A program made the position numbers and the translations under genes. A model generated the notes under the pieces. It was not told where the DNA came from. It searched no databases and was given only the letters and a program-made list of their open reading frames with translations. Source: UBA668 sp043721915 (GTDB lineage Bacteria > Actinomycetota > Acidimicrobiia > Acidimicrobiales > Ilumatobacteraceae). Taken from it: DNA of 64,000 nt. Positions 8,829 to 17,493 of this stretch are shown one piece after another (positions within the stretch are counted from its first letter, which is position 1; every line of letters begins with the position of its first letter). The DNA lies in NCBI GenBank assembly GCA_043721915.1, contig JAYSPV010000005.1, forward strand, positions 1 through 64,000, read 5' to 3'.

Positions 8829-9515
8829 ATGACGCGCCACCTCGGCCGTACCACCTGGACCGACCACTGGACACCCACCCGCCGGCCGCTACTGATCGTG
8901 CCCGTCGGCGCCTGCGAGCAGCACGGCCCGCACCTGCCGCTCGACACCGACATCCGCATCGCGACCGCCCTTGCGGAGGGTCTCGCGACCAAGTTCGACG
9001 AAGGCCAGCTGATGGTCACCCCACCGCTGACGATCACTGCCAGCGGGGAGCACGCCTCGTTCCCCGGCACCCTCTCGATCGGCAGCGAGGTGTTCGAGCA
9101 GGTCGTGATCGAGCTGGTCCGCAGCGCCGATTGGAGCGCCGGTGTCGTGCTCGTGAACGGTCACGGTGGCAACCGCGTGCCGGTGGAGCGCGCCGTCCAG
9201 GTGCTGCGCGCCGAGCAACGCAACGTGCTCGCCTGGTGGCCGAAGATCGCTGGCGGCGATGCCCACGCCGGCAATAGCGAGACCTCGCTGATGCTCGCGA
9301 TCGCACCCGACCTCGTACGCATGCATCGCGCTGAAGTCGGCAACACCGAGCCGCTCGCCGACATCCTCGACGAGATGTTGGAAGGCGGGGTGCGCGCCGT
9401 CAGCCCCAACGGGGTGCTCGGCGACCCGCGCCATGCCACCGCCTCCCACGGGCGCAACCTGCTGACACACCTCGCGATCGATCTCGTCGCCGCCGTCGAC
9501 GAGTGGTGGGACTAA
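8829..9515 (+). CDS. mftE: Mycofactocin system creatininase-family peptidase MftE
   Basis: This 228-residue protein has the creatininase fold: GACEQHGPHLPLDTDI (E30, H32 and D41 as likely metal ligands), NGHGGN at 110-115 and GGDAHAGNSETSLML (H146, E151). The segment GGVRAVSPNGVLGDPRHATA matches the MftE subgroup rather than creatinine amidohydrolases. MftE removes the leader of the modified MftA peptide to release the C-terminal Val-Tyr-derived product. It lies seven bases before mftF, supporting the assignment. The ATG at 8829 is the first that leaves the preceding gene intact. MftA, MftB, MftC and MftD are not encoded in the window, so the gene set is split or incomplete. Confidence 0.88.
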   Translation: MTRHLGRTTWTDHWTPTRRPLLIVPVGACEQHGPHLPLDTDIRIATALAEGLATKFDEGQLMVTPPLTITASGEHASFPGTLSIGSEVFEQVVIELVRSADWSAGVVLVNGHGGNRVPVERAVQVLRAEQRNVLAWWPKIAGGDAHAGNSETSLMLAIAPDLVRMHRAEVGNTEPLADILDEMLEGGVRAVSPNGVLGDPRHATASHGRNLLTHLAIDLVAAVDEWWD

Positions 9516-9522
9516 GCCGCTC

Positions 9523-10923
9523 GTGGTGCTCGGCACCCGCTACCTCCTCGATTCGTCGTGGCGCCGGCCCGGGACCGGCTCCGTCGTCATCGCCGGCTCG
9601 CCGCTCCGGTTGTTCCGTCTCTCCACCGGCGGCGCGCAGGTGGCAGCGATGATGGAGGTCGGCGAAGCACCCGACACCGCATCGGTGCACCAGCTGTTCG
9701 ATCGGTTCGTGGAGGCCGGCGCGCTGCACCCGACGTACGAGCGCGGGCCGTTCACCGCCGAACACGTCACCGTCGTGTTGCCCGCTTTCGGCGAGACACC
9801 TGCCGCGTTGGCGTCACTGTTGGCGATGGGGCTGCGCGTGATCGTGGTCGACGACGCCTCACCCACCCCGCTCGAACCTCCCCTCGCTCCCACGTCAGAC
9901 GCTTGTGTCATGGATCTTCGTCGTGCGACGTTCATTCGTCATGACACGAACACCGGGCCGGCGGGAGCTCGCAACACCGGGCTCCATGCAGTCACGACGC
10001 CTCTGGTCGCCTTCCTCGACAGTGATGTGGAGGTGACCGCCGATTGGCTGGCGCCGCTGCTCGCGCACTTCGCCGACGACCGCGTCGCTCTCGTGGCGCC
10101 GCGCGTCGCGGGCATGCCGGGCGGGTCAGCCCTGGCGCAGTTCGAGGAGCGGCACAGCCCGCTCGATCTCGGCGCCGAACCGGCGCGCATCGCTGCGGGC
10201 ACTCGGGTCAGCTACGTGCCCGCGGCTGCGCTCGTGTGCCGCACCGCTGTGGTGCGCGACCTCGGCGGCTTCGATGCCGCGATGCGGCTGGGTGAAGACG
10301 TCGATCTCGTGTGGCGCGTCGCCGACGCCGGCCACCGTTGCCGCTACGAGCCGGCCAGTGTCGTCCATCACCGTCCACGGGCAACGGTCCCGAGGCTGAT
10401 GCGGCAACGATTCGGCTATGGCCGCTCGGCCGCGGCACTGGCCCGTCGCCACCCCGACGCGCTCGCACCGGTGCGGATGAGTGGATGGAGTGCACTGTCA
10501 TGGGGTTTGCTCGCAGCCCGCCGACCGGTGCTCGCGCTCGTCGTTGCCGGCGGTACCACCGCCGCTCTCGTCCGCAAGCTCTCCGATGTGCCGCCCAAGG
10601 AGGCAGCCCGTCTGGCCGCGTTGGGCCACCTCGCGGCCGGCCGTCAGTTCGCTCACGCGATCGTGCGAGTGTGGTGGCCGCTGGCGCTGGTGCTCGCCGT
10701 GGTGTCGCGCAAGGCGCGGCTGCCGTTGTCGGCGGCGATGTTCGCACCAGCACTCACCCACGCTGTGCGCAGCCGATCGATGACACCGTTGTGCGACCTA
10801 CCGTTGACCGTGGCCGAACAGGCGGCCTACGGGGCCGGCGTGTGGGCGGGCGTGATGGCCGAGCGCGAACCCGGGCCGCTACTACCGGAGTTCAAGAACT
10901 GGCCGAGACGAGCCGGCCGCTGA
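9523..10923 (+). CDS. mftF: Mycofactocin system glycosyltransferase MftF
   Basis: This 466-residue protein contains a family-2 glycosyltransferase domain: VVDDAS at 108-113, NTGPAGARNTG near 143-153, the donor-binding FLDSDV at 164-169 and a later EDVDLVWR. Hydrophobic segments occur after about residue 330. The N-terminal region (about 1-75), ahead of the transferase fold, and the direct position after mftE identify MftF, which adds glucose units to premycofactocin. The GTG start at 9523, seven bases after the mftE stop, is the only start that fits. The 3' end overlaps the convergent DUF4395 gene by 32 nt. Confidence 0.86.
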   Translation: MVLGTRYLLDSSWRRPGTGSVVIAGSPLRLFRLSTGGAQVAAMMEVGEAPDTASVHQLFDRFVEAGALHPTYERGPFTAEHVTVVLPAFGETPAALASLLAMGLRVIVVDDASPTPLEPPLAPTSDACVMDLRRATFIRHDTNTGPAGARNTGLHAVTTPLVAFLDSDVEVTADWLAPLLAHFADDRVALVAPRVAGMPGGSALAQFEERHSPLDLGAEPARIAAGTRVSYVPAAALVCRTAVVRDLGGFDAAMRLGEDVDLVWRVADAGHRCRYEPASVVHHRPRATVPRLMRQRFGYGRSAAALARRHPDALAPVRMSGWSALSWGLLAARRPVLALVVAGGTTAALVRKLSDVPPKEAARLAALGHLAAGRQFAHAIVRVWWPLALVLAVVSRKARLPLSAAMFAPALTHAVRSRSMTPLCDLPLTVAEQAAYGAGVWAGVMAEREPGPLLPEFKNWPRRAGR

Positions 10924-11389
10924 TGTCGTTGCATTCCTCGCAAATGTCGGATGGGATCACGCCCAACCGCATCAGCTGCGAGAACACCATGCAGCCGAGG
11001 CAGAACGCGAACACCGATTCCAGCGTGGCGGCGAACACCAACCCGGAGATCAGCCCCAGCGCCAACCACGGAGCGCCGGCTGCAACTGCCAGCAACGCAC
11101 CGCCACTGAACACGAGACCTACACCCTGCGCGAACCGCTTGGGCGGGCCGGCGACGAACCGGTGCTCGCCACCGATGCGCGGGGTGACCACCCGAGTGAC
11201 GAACTGGCCCAAAGGGCTCAGGCGCGGGCCGGTGAGCACGCGTGCGAGAAAGCCGTACGCGAGCGGGATGAGCTGCCACCACTGACGAAAGGCAAGATAG
11301 GCAAGACCCTGCAACACGACCCCGCCGGCAACCAGGCGTGCGGAGGTCTCGTTGACCGGGTTCGGGAAACCGAACAGTCTCGAGCGCAT
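10892..11389 (-). CDS. DUF4395 membrane protein
   Basis: This 165-residue protein starts with FPNPVNETSARLVAG, the diagnostic beginning of DUF4395 proteins, and has about four hydrophobic segments. A C-terminal Cys-containing region (CLGCMVF and ICEECN) is seen in relatives that are often encoded near thioredoxin-like or sulfur-handling genes. No such partner is next to it here. It converges on mftF with a 32-nt overlap. Function is unknown. Confidence 0.8.
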   Translation of the reverse strand: MRSRLFGFPNPVNETSARLVAGGVVLQGLAYLAFRQWWQLIPLAYGFLARVLTGPRLSPLGQFVTRVVTPRIGGEHRFVAGPPKRFAQGVGLVFSGGALLAVAAGAPWLALGLISGLVFAATLESVFAFCLGCMVFSQLMRLGVIPSDICEECNDISGRLVSASS

Positions 11390-11496
11390 GCGGCGATCAT
11401 AGACCGATAAATCCGATCAACCAACTCGGGATTCACCCCAGTGCACGACGCGCTGCCGGGACCGGATCGCGACCGTTCGGCTACCGTGGCGTCCGC

Positions 11497-12471
11497 ATGA
11501 CCGTCCGCCTCACCGTTTCGCGTGTCCAGTGGGATGCCCACGTGCATGCATGCGCAGCCGCCTACGGGCCTGGGCTGGCACCGGTCGTGAAGGGAAACGG
11601 CTACGGATTCGGACGCCCGTACCTTCACGATGTGGTCGCAAGCCTGCCCGCCGAGGCCGCAACCGGCATCGTCTGCGTCGGCACGGTGCACGAGTTGCAC
11701 GACGTGCCCGGGTCGCTCACCGCGCTCGTGCTCACGCCGTCGCTTGCGCCGCCCGCTGCTACCGACGCGATCCTCACCGTCGGCAGTGTCGCCCACGTGC
11801 GCGCGTTGGCCGGCCGGCAGGGTCGCGTGATCGTGAAGCTGGCCAGCAGCATGCGCCGCTACGGGGCAACCGTCGCCGAGCTCGGCGAGGTACTCGCCGC
11901 CGCCGCCGACGCCGGCGTGGAGATCGTCGGCCACGGCCTGCACCTACCACTCGCCGGCGACGACTCGAACCACATCGCGGAGATCGAGGCCTGGCTCCCT
12001 CACCTGGCGGAGCACCTTCCATTGTGGGTCAGCCATCTCGAGCCGGCGGCGTTCGCCGCACTGTCCACGAAACACCCCACCCGCCGGTTCCGCATTCGTG
12101 TGGGGACGGCGCTGTGGCACGGCATTCCCCGCCAGGGTTTCCTGCAACTCACGGCAGATGTCGTGCACACGCAACCTGTGCGCGCAGGCGACACGGCTGG
12201 CTACTTTCGCACGACGGTGCCGTACGACGGCACGCTGCTCGCGGTCGGCGCCGGCACCGCGCACGGCATCGCGCTGCTCGACGACCCCGACGCGACGCGC
12301 CGCAGCCCCTTCCACTTCGAACGACATCGAGTGGCGCTGCTCGAGCGCCCACACATGCACACCACCATCGCGATCGTCCCCACCGGGCAACCGTGCCCGG
12401 CCGTTGGTGATCGGGTGGATGTGCAGCGGCCACTGATCAGCACCCTCGTCGACGAAGTGGAATGGGTATGA
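11497..12471 (+). CDS. Divergent alanine-racemase-family PLP enzyme
   Basis: This 324-residue protein follows the alanine racemase layout: the PLP-lysine motif VVKGNGYGFG (K32), KLASSMRRYG in the position of the family KxxTGMxRxG motif, and AGYFRT in the C-terminal beta domain at the place of the catalytic tyrosine loop. The usual VVKADAYGHG and the RPGIxLYG motif are both altered (here VGTALWHG), so it may act on an amino acid other than alanine or have lost racemisation. It is coupled to the downstream DUF418 membrane protein by an overlap, which suggests a joint role in envelope or peptide metabolism. That role is not shown by sequence. Confidence 0.7.
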   Translation: MTVRLTVSRVQWDAHVHACAAAYGPGLAPVVKGNGYGFGRPYLHDVVASLPAEAATGIVCVGTVHELHDVPGSLTALVLTPSLAPPAATDAILTVGSVAHVRALAGRQGRVIVKLASSMRRYGATVAELGEVLAAAADAGVEIVGHGLHLPLAGDDSNHIAEIEAWLPHLAEHLPLWVSHLEPAAFAALSTKHPTRRFRIRVGTALWHGIPRQGFLQLTADVVHTQPVRAGDTAGYFRTTVPYDGTLLAVGAGTAHGIALLDDPDATRRSPFHFERHRVALLERPHMHTTIAIVPTGQPCPAVGDRVDVQRPLISTLVDEVEWV

Positions 12472-13625
12472 CGTCGCCGGCCCCCGCGCGCCCGCGCATC
12501 ATCGAACTGGATGTCGTACGCGCCATCGCTCTCATCGGCGTGTGCATGATGAACTTTCACGGCTACCTCATCGGCGATGGGGCGAAGTACCCGCCGACCA
12601 ATGCTGTCGAGCGCATCTTCGACCCGTGGAAGGGCCCGCTCTCCACTCGTTTCGCAGCCGCCTTCGTCACCGTGGCCGGCATGGGCATCAGCCTGCTCAC
12701 CACTCGCAGCCGGTTGGCCCGCGACAGCGCCGGCATCAGCGCCGACCGGTGGAAGCTCGTCCGGCGGGGTGTGCTGCTGTACGCGTTCGGTTACTTCCTC
12801 GACTGGGTGTGGCCCGGCACGATCCTGTTCTTCTACGGCGCGTTCTTCATGGTCGGCGCGCTGCTGTTCACTCTGCGCACGCGGTGGCTCGTCGCACTCG
12901 GTGTCGGGGCGGCGGCGTCGGCGGCCGCACTGCAACTGTGGATCCTGCGACGCCAGGAAGGTGGCCACGACGTGTCGTGGCTGCTCAACGGCAACGCCGG
13001 CACCAACCGCTCACCACGTGATCTCGTGCTGGACACGTTCGTCCGCGGCACCCATCCGCTGCTGCCGTGGTTGGTGTTCCTGTGCATGGGTCTGGTGCTC
13101 GGCCGCTGGCTGCCCCTGCGCAGCGAGATGCGGCTCCGGCTGGCCGCGGGTGGCGCCGTCTGCCTCTTCCTGGGTTACTCGGTGCGTCATGCGGTGAGCT
13201 GGCACCCGCGGCTGGAATCGACCGCACCGTTCGATCGCGGCGTGCTGTACACGCTCACCACTGTCGGCTCGACCCTCATCGCGGTGGCGCTCATCGGCTG
13301 GCTGGCCCAGGCCACCGCCGACAGTTGGCCGACCAGGGTGCTGGGCCTCACCGGGCGCACGACGCTTACGCTCTACGTCGGCCACGTGCTGGTGTACAAC
13401 CTGCTGGTGCACCGGTTGGAGTGGGTGCATCCAGGTGCACTTGGCACCGCGCTGTTGTTCGCAATCGGATACTGGCTGGTGGCGGTTGCCGCCTCGGTGC
13501 TGTGGCACCGCTGGTTCACCTACGGCCCGCTGGAGTGGGTGTACCGCCGGTTCAGCGACGCTGCAGTCAGGGGCTCAACAGTTCCGAGCGTCAACGATGA
13601 GGGTCGACCAGCTGGACGTCGCTAG
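12468..13625 (+). CDS. DUF418/YeiB-like acyltransferase-type membrane protein
   Basis: This 385-residue protein has about 8-10 transmembrane segments. It starts with RIIELDVVRAIALIGVCMMN, a signature of the DUF1624/DUF418 group related to heparan-glucosaminide acetyltransferases, and ends with GPLEWVYRRFS, the usual DUF418 end. Two in-frame ATGs (12462 and 12468) are possible; 12468 makes the 4-nt ATGA overlap seen across this window. The substrate is unknown. The last 51 nt overlap the convergent small secreted protein gene, and the last 20 residues are polar and probably outside the fold. Confidence 0.78.
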   Translation: MTSPAPARPRIIELDVVRAIALIGVCMMNFHGYLIGDGAKYPPTNAVERIFDPWKGPLSTRFAAAFVTVAGMGISLLTTRSRLARDSAGISADRWKLVRRGVLLYAFGYFLDWVWPGTILFFYGAFFMVGALLFTLRTRWLVALGVGAAASAAALQLWILRRQEGGHDVSWLLNGNAGTNRSPRDLVLDTFVRGTHPLLPWLVFLCMGLVLGRWLPLRSEMRLRLAAGGAVCLFLGYSVRHAVSWHPRLESTAPFDRGVLYTLTTVGSTLIAVALIGWLAQATADSWPTRVLGLTGRTTLTLYVGHVLVYNLLVHRLEWVHPGALGTALLFAIGYWLVAVAASVLWHRWFTYGPLEWVYRRFSDAAVRGSTVPSVNDEGRPAGRR

Positions 13626-13961
13626 GAATGTCTTGGAACCCGTAACAGCGTTGCGATCATAGATGCCAACCCTGTCCCAGAGGTAGGAACGACAGTCCCG
13701 CGTCGCTTGCGTGACCTTGGTTTGATGACCGTTGTTGACGGAGCCACAGTGCAAGTAGCTACCCGATGGGTCGATCTGCAGGCAGTATGTGTTGTACCCG
13801 CCAATGACCCCGACGAATTGCCCAGGAAACCGAATGGTGGTCGCCGATGCCGACTGCGGAACGCCAAATGGAGCAACACCGAGCAGACTCGCGAGGGCAA
13901 CTTTCTTGGCTCTTGTGCTGCGTCCGTGAATGCGATCAGGCGGAGATGCGGTGGTCAGCAT
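13575..13961 (-). CDS. Small secreted protein of unknown function
   Basis: Starting at the ATG at 13961, which has GGAG five bases upstream, the product is 128 residues. It has a signal peptide: a basic N-terminus with RAKK, a hydrophobic core and a likely cleavage after QSASA. The mature part is about 85 residues with four Cys (YCLQ, HCGS, DCRS and a C-terminal Cys) and several Tyr/Trp, suggesting two disulfides. The reading frame is open further upstream to 14282, but that part is Ser/Pro/Arg-rich and has no good ribosome site. GC content is visibly lower than in flanking genes. Not recognised. Confidence 0.6.
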   Translation of the reverse strand: MLTTASPPDRIHGRSTRAKKVALASLLGVAPFGVPQSASATTIRFPGQFVGVIGGYNTYCLQIDPSGSYLHCGSVNNGHQTKVTQATRDCRSYLWDRVGIYDRNAVTGSKTFLATSSWSTLIVDARNC

Positions 13962-14391
13962 CGCCGCTCCAAAGCGCCTGAATTGTTGAAGTTTCACAGT
14001 TGTTCCCCTGCTCTGAGTGGCCAGCGTCATTGTCGCGACGCCCTTGACGGGCGTCACAAGATATCGACGCTGGATGCAGCGCCTCATGACGCCACTTCGG
14101 GGGCTCTGCGCGTTGAACGTCGAGGGCGCGAGGTGAGAGTGGGCTGGCATAGCGGTCAACCAGCGCCTGGGGACAGCGACGAAGGCAAGGGATGCGGTTG
14201 ACGGTCTCTGCGGCGACGTGATGCTCGCGTCAGTGGCGGGTGAGATTGGTCTTGAACCCGGCGTCGCTCGACACCTTGGCAAACCGCTTCATCGATCCAT
14301 GCCACCGAGGCCAACTGGCAAGGTGGATCGATTCCACCGAATCAGTCTTCTCCCTGCGCGCCAAATGCGGAGGCGTGCGACTGGAGCACAC
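13962..14391. other. 430-nt stretch without a recognised gene, lower GC
   Basis: Long frames here are either the upstream extension of the secreted protein or antisense to the metallopeptidase. A short plus-strand frame (14240-14440) was inspected for transposase similarity and is not convincing. The base composition is more A/T-rich than the rest of the window, as at an old insertion or deletion scar. Confidence 0.5.
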
Positions 14392-15309
14392 CTACATCTC
14401 GGCAAAGGTGTCGCACTGGCGAGGGTCGGTGGTGTTGTAGCCCTTGAGGAACCACGACTTGCGCTGCTCGGCCGAGCCGTGCGTCCAGCTCTCAGGGTCC
14501 ACCCGGCCCTGGGTGCGCTGCTGGATGCGGTCGTCGCCGACGCCTTGCGCGGCGGCGATCGCCTCGTCGAGCTCTCCGGGGCTGTCGAGCACATCGCGTG
14601 CGCCCACCCAGACCCCGGCGTAGCAGTCGGCCTGGAGCTCCAGTGCAACCGAGTACTCGTTGGCACGGCCCGGATCGTTCTGCTGCACCTGCTGCACACG
14701 GGCATTGTCGCCGAGCAGGTTCTGCACGTGATGGCCGTACTCGTGAGCGAGGATGTACTGCTCGGCAAGGTCGGTGGGCTTGCCGATCAGCATCTCCTCC
14801 AGCTGTTGCATGAACTCGAGGTCGATGTACACGAGGTGATCGGCCGGACAGTAGAACGGGCCGGTCTCGCTGCTGGCTTGGCCGCAACCGGTGCTGACTC
14901 TGCCCGTGAACTGCACAGTGTCGGTGATTTCGTACCTCGTGCCGAAGTACTTCGGCAACGCGTCGGCCCAGTAGATCTGCACGTCGTTCGTCACGCCACA
15001 GACGATCTTCTCCAGGTCCGTCGTGCAACGGTAAGGCTCGCCGCTGGACCCTGAGCCGACATCTGCCGCCTGCGACGTGCCGCCTGCGGCCAGCAGCTTG
15101 GGCAGGAACACTGCTGCGAGGAGCACGATGATTCCGAGGATGCCGCCGCCCTTGCCCAGGTTCCCGAGGCCCCCGCCACCCAGGCCGCCCCCACCGCCAC
15201 CCGTGCCTGGCAGCTGGAAGGGGAAGCCGCCCGCCCTGCCGCCACCGCCACCGCCGCTACCGCGTCGGTCGTCGATGTGTGACCCATCGGTGCTGCGGAT
15301 CTTCGTCAC
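14392..15309 (-). CDS. Neutral zinc metallopeptidase (YpfJ family)
   Basis: This 305-residue protein has a Gly-rich N-terminal region (about 18-55), one transmembrane helix (ILGIIVLLAAVFLPKLL) and a C-terminal putative neutral zinc metallopeptidase domain. The zinc motif is AHEYGHHVQNL (HExxH), followed by ELQADCYAGVW, where the Glu/Asp acts as third ligand. FYCPADHLVYIDLEF is another family signature. It would be anchored to the membrane facing outside. The substrate is unknown. It is separated by 74 nt from the ROK kinase on the same strand. Confidence 0.88.
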   Translation of the reverse strand: MTKIRSTDGSHIDDRRGSGGGGGGRAGGFPFQLPGTGGGGGGLGGGGLGNLGKGGGILGIIVLLAAVFLPKLLAAGGTSQAADVGSGSSGEPYRCTTDLEKIVCGVTNDVQIYWADALPKYFGTRYEITDTVQFTGRVSTGCGQASSETGPFYCPADHLVYIDLEFMQQLEEMLIGKPTDLAEQYILAHEYGHHVQNLLGDNARVQQVQQNDPGRANEYSVALELQADCYAGVWVGARDVLDSPGELDEAIAAAQGVGDDRIQQRTQGRVDPESWTHGSAEQRKSWFLKGYNTTDPRQCDTFAEM

Positions 15310-15383
15310 CTGGGAACTCCCCTCGCCGTAGTGCGCACCAGCCTAGGCGCACGGCCGTACGTCGCCCGACCCGCGAACAAGGC

Positions 15384-16409
15384 TCAGGCAACGCCGGATC
15401 GTGCCCGTGACCGGGCACGAGCGCGATGGATCCCGCGCACCGCTACGGCGCCGGCGCCGATCAGCGGCCCGCGATCGCCCAGGCGTACCGGAGTGATCCG
15501 TGCACCGCGAGCGAAGGAGAGCTTGGCGTGTTCGTCCAGTGTCTCCTGCGCGCTGTTGAAGAAGGTGGCGCCGAAGCTGAGCGCCACTGATCCACCCACC
15601 ACGACGAGGTCGAGGTCGAGCACGTTGCACACCGACGCCGCTGCGCGACCGACGAGCCGACCGGTTCGTTGCATGATCTCGTAGGTGGGCTCGTGATGCG
15701 GACGTCCGGTGATTGCTTCGACAGCCAGGCCTGACGCTTCAGCCTCCAAGCACCCTCGTCCGCCGCATTGGCAACGCCGCCCGTTGGGCTCGACGATGAT
15801 GTGGCCGATGTGGCCGGCATTGCCACCTGCGCCGTCGAGCAGCTGGCCGTTGAGCACGATCCCACCGCTGACACCGGTGCTGATCACCATCGCCAGGAAG
15901 TTCTGCTTGCCCTGTGCGGCCCCCAACCAACCCTCTGCGAGGGCCAGCGCCTTGGCGTCGAGGTCGCCGAACACGGGCAGTGCAGTGGCGACCGCCAACC
16001 GCTCGCGCAACGGGAACCCACGCCAAGCGTGCATGTTGATCGGCGAGATCGTCTCCACGTCGGGTGCGATCGGGCCGGCGCTACCCACGCCGACGGCGAC
16101 GACGCGCATCGAGTGGTGCTCGCGGGCGCGAGCGAGCTGGGTGTGAACGACGTCGTTGAGCGTCGCGAACAGCGCATCTGCGGTGAGGTTGTGGTCCACC
16201 TCGACCCGGTCACGGTCGATCAGCTCGCCTTGCAGCGTCATCAATCCGACGCCAAGCTTGGTGCCGCCGACGTCGATCGCGAGGACCACATCGCCGGCGG
16301 ACGTCGGCTTGGCGGGCGGCGACACCGACTCACCACTCGCCGCGCCGGGGGTCGGCAGTGTCACTGCAGTCGGCTGGGTGAGCGCATCGGGATCGGTCAT
16401 CTGGTTCAT
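15384..16409 (-). CDS. ROK-family glucokinase/sugar kinase
   Basis: This 341-residue protein has the ROK phosphate-binding motif VLAIDVGGTKLGVGLM, the sugar-binding region GNAGHIGHIIV and the ROK zinc motif CQCGGRGCLE. The C-terminal VVVGGSVALS completes the ATP-binding fold. Sugar-specific ROK repressors have an N-terminal helix-turn-helix; here there is only a short disordered extension, so this is a kinase. ATG 16409 overlaps the stop of the upstream oxygenase gene by ATGA. Glucose is the most likely substrate, feeding the glgC/glgA glycogen route elsewhere in the window; that link is an inference. Confidence 0.88.
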   Translation of the reverse strand: MNQMTDPDALTQPTAVTLPTPGAASGESVSPPAKPTSAGDVVLAIDVGGTKLGVGLMTLQGELIDRDRVEVDHNLTADALFATLNDVVHTQLARAREHHSMRVVAVGVGSAGPIAPDVETISPINMHAWRGFPLRERLAVATALPVFGDLDAKALALAEGWLGAAQGKQNFLAMVISTGVSGGIVLNGQLLDGAGGNAGHIGHIIVEPNGRRCQCGGRGCLEAEASGLAVEAITGRPHHEPTYEIMQRTGRLVGRAAASVCNVLDLDLVVVGGSVALSFGATFFNSAQETLDEHAKLSFARGARITPVRLGDRGPLIGAGAVAVRGIHRARARSRARSGVA

Positions 16410-17383
16410 CCGACGCGGCGCGCCGTCTCCACCAGGTTGATCTCGTAGAGCACGAGGTCGAGGGCATCGGCGCTGACCATGCCGCTGTAGCGCTGTGGGT
16501 TCTCCGTCGTGATGCAGCACGAGAGCGGGTTGAGCAGCGTCCACGGTGTGGGGTGGGAGAACTGCACGACGCTGTACCGCTCGCCGGTGTAGCCGGGGGC
16601 TGCGACCACACGGTGAATGCCGGGCGGGATGATGCCGTTGGTGAGCCGTTCGAGCATCATGCCGGTGTTGATGATCACCTGGCCGTCCGGGGCAACCGCA
16701 TCGACCCACTCGCCGTCGACCAGTACCTGCAGACCCGGCGCCGTGGCGCGGGGCAGGGCGGTGATCAGGTTGATGTCGCCGTGGGCACCTGCCCACACGT
16801 GGCCGGCGGTGCCACCACCGGGCGCCTGCTGCATGGCCGGGTAGCGGATCGCGCGAGTGAGGGTGGCGCCGTTGGTGGTCATCTCGTCGAAGTAGCTCTC
16901 GTGGCAGCCGATGCTCTCGGCGATGATCCGCAGGAAACGCCGCTGGATGTCCTCCACCTTGTGGTGGAACGTGTTCAGTACGTCGGTGATGCCGGGCACC
17001 GCGGCCTCGGGCAGCACCTGCGGGCCGTAACGGTGCGGATAGCGGGCCCGCAGCGGGTGGCCTTCTGGCAGGGCAATACCCCAGTTGAGCATCTCCTTCC
17101 AGTCGGGCACGTCGCTGCTCGCGGCCGTCTCCACCAACAGCCCGGTGTACCCGGTCTGGCCGTGACTATCGGGCGCGATGAACCCCTGCTTCACTTCTTG
17201 CGGGTGTTCGAAGAACTCCTGCAGCATCCCGTAGGCGGTGTCGAGCATGTCCCCCGAGAGGTCGTGCAGCGTGTACACGAACCCGGTGGCGAGGCTGCGG
17301 CGCACACCATCCACCACAGCGCGGCGCTGCACGGCGCTGCCCTGCTCGAACGCAAGGAGATCCACTTCCAGGATGTCACTCAT
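16406..17383 (-). CDS. 2-oxoglutarate/Fe(II) oxygenase, isopenicillin-N-synthase family
   Basis: This 325-residue protein has the non-haem iron oxygenase pattern: the HxD ligands in WAGAHGDINLIT, a later His in GIHRVVA, and the 2-oxoglutarate-binding RYS motif in ERYSVVQFSHP. The N-terminal part carries the DIOX_N-like GFVYTLHDL segment. Substrate is unknown; relatives include plant-type and antibiotic-pathway dioxygenases. The ATG at 17383 is preferred over a GTG two codons upstream. It is coupled to the ROK kinase by a 4-nt overlap. Confidence 0.85.
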   Translation of the reverse strand: MSDILEVDLLAFEQGSAVQRRAVVDGVRRSLATGFVYTLHDLSGDMLDTAYGMLQEFFEHPQEVKQGFIAPDSHGQTGYTGLLVETAASSDVPDWKEMLNWGIALPEGHPLRARYPHRYGPQVLPEAAVPGITDVLNTFHHKVEDIQRRFLRIIAESIGCHESYFDEMTTNGATLTRAIRYPAMQQAPGGGTAGHVWAGAHGDINLITALPRATAPGLQVLVDGEWVDAVAPDGQVIINTGMMLERLTNGIIPPGIHRVVAAPGYTGERYSVVQFSHPTPWTLLNPLSCCITTENPQRYSGMVSADALDLVLYEINLVETARRVG

Positions 17384-17493
17384 GGCCACACCGTAGCGTC
17401 AGCAGCGCAACCGGCGACGGCCGCGTGTGGGTGCTGCCGGCCGACTCGACTGCTCGAACGCATCGGAGGGCAGGAACGCCTCGGATCTGGGGT

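Noticed and set aside
14240..14440. Possible transposase fragment (segment with IDSTESVFSLRAK)
   Set aside because: A weak likeness to the C-terminal part of IS256-type transposases was considered, but there is no second motif, no inverted repeats and part of it overlaps the metallopeptidase gene end.
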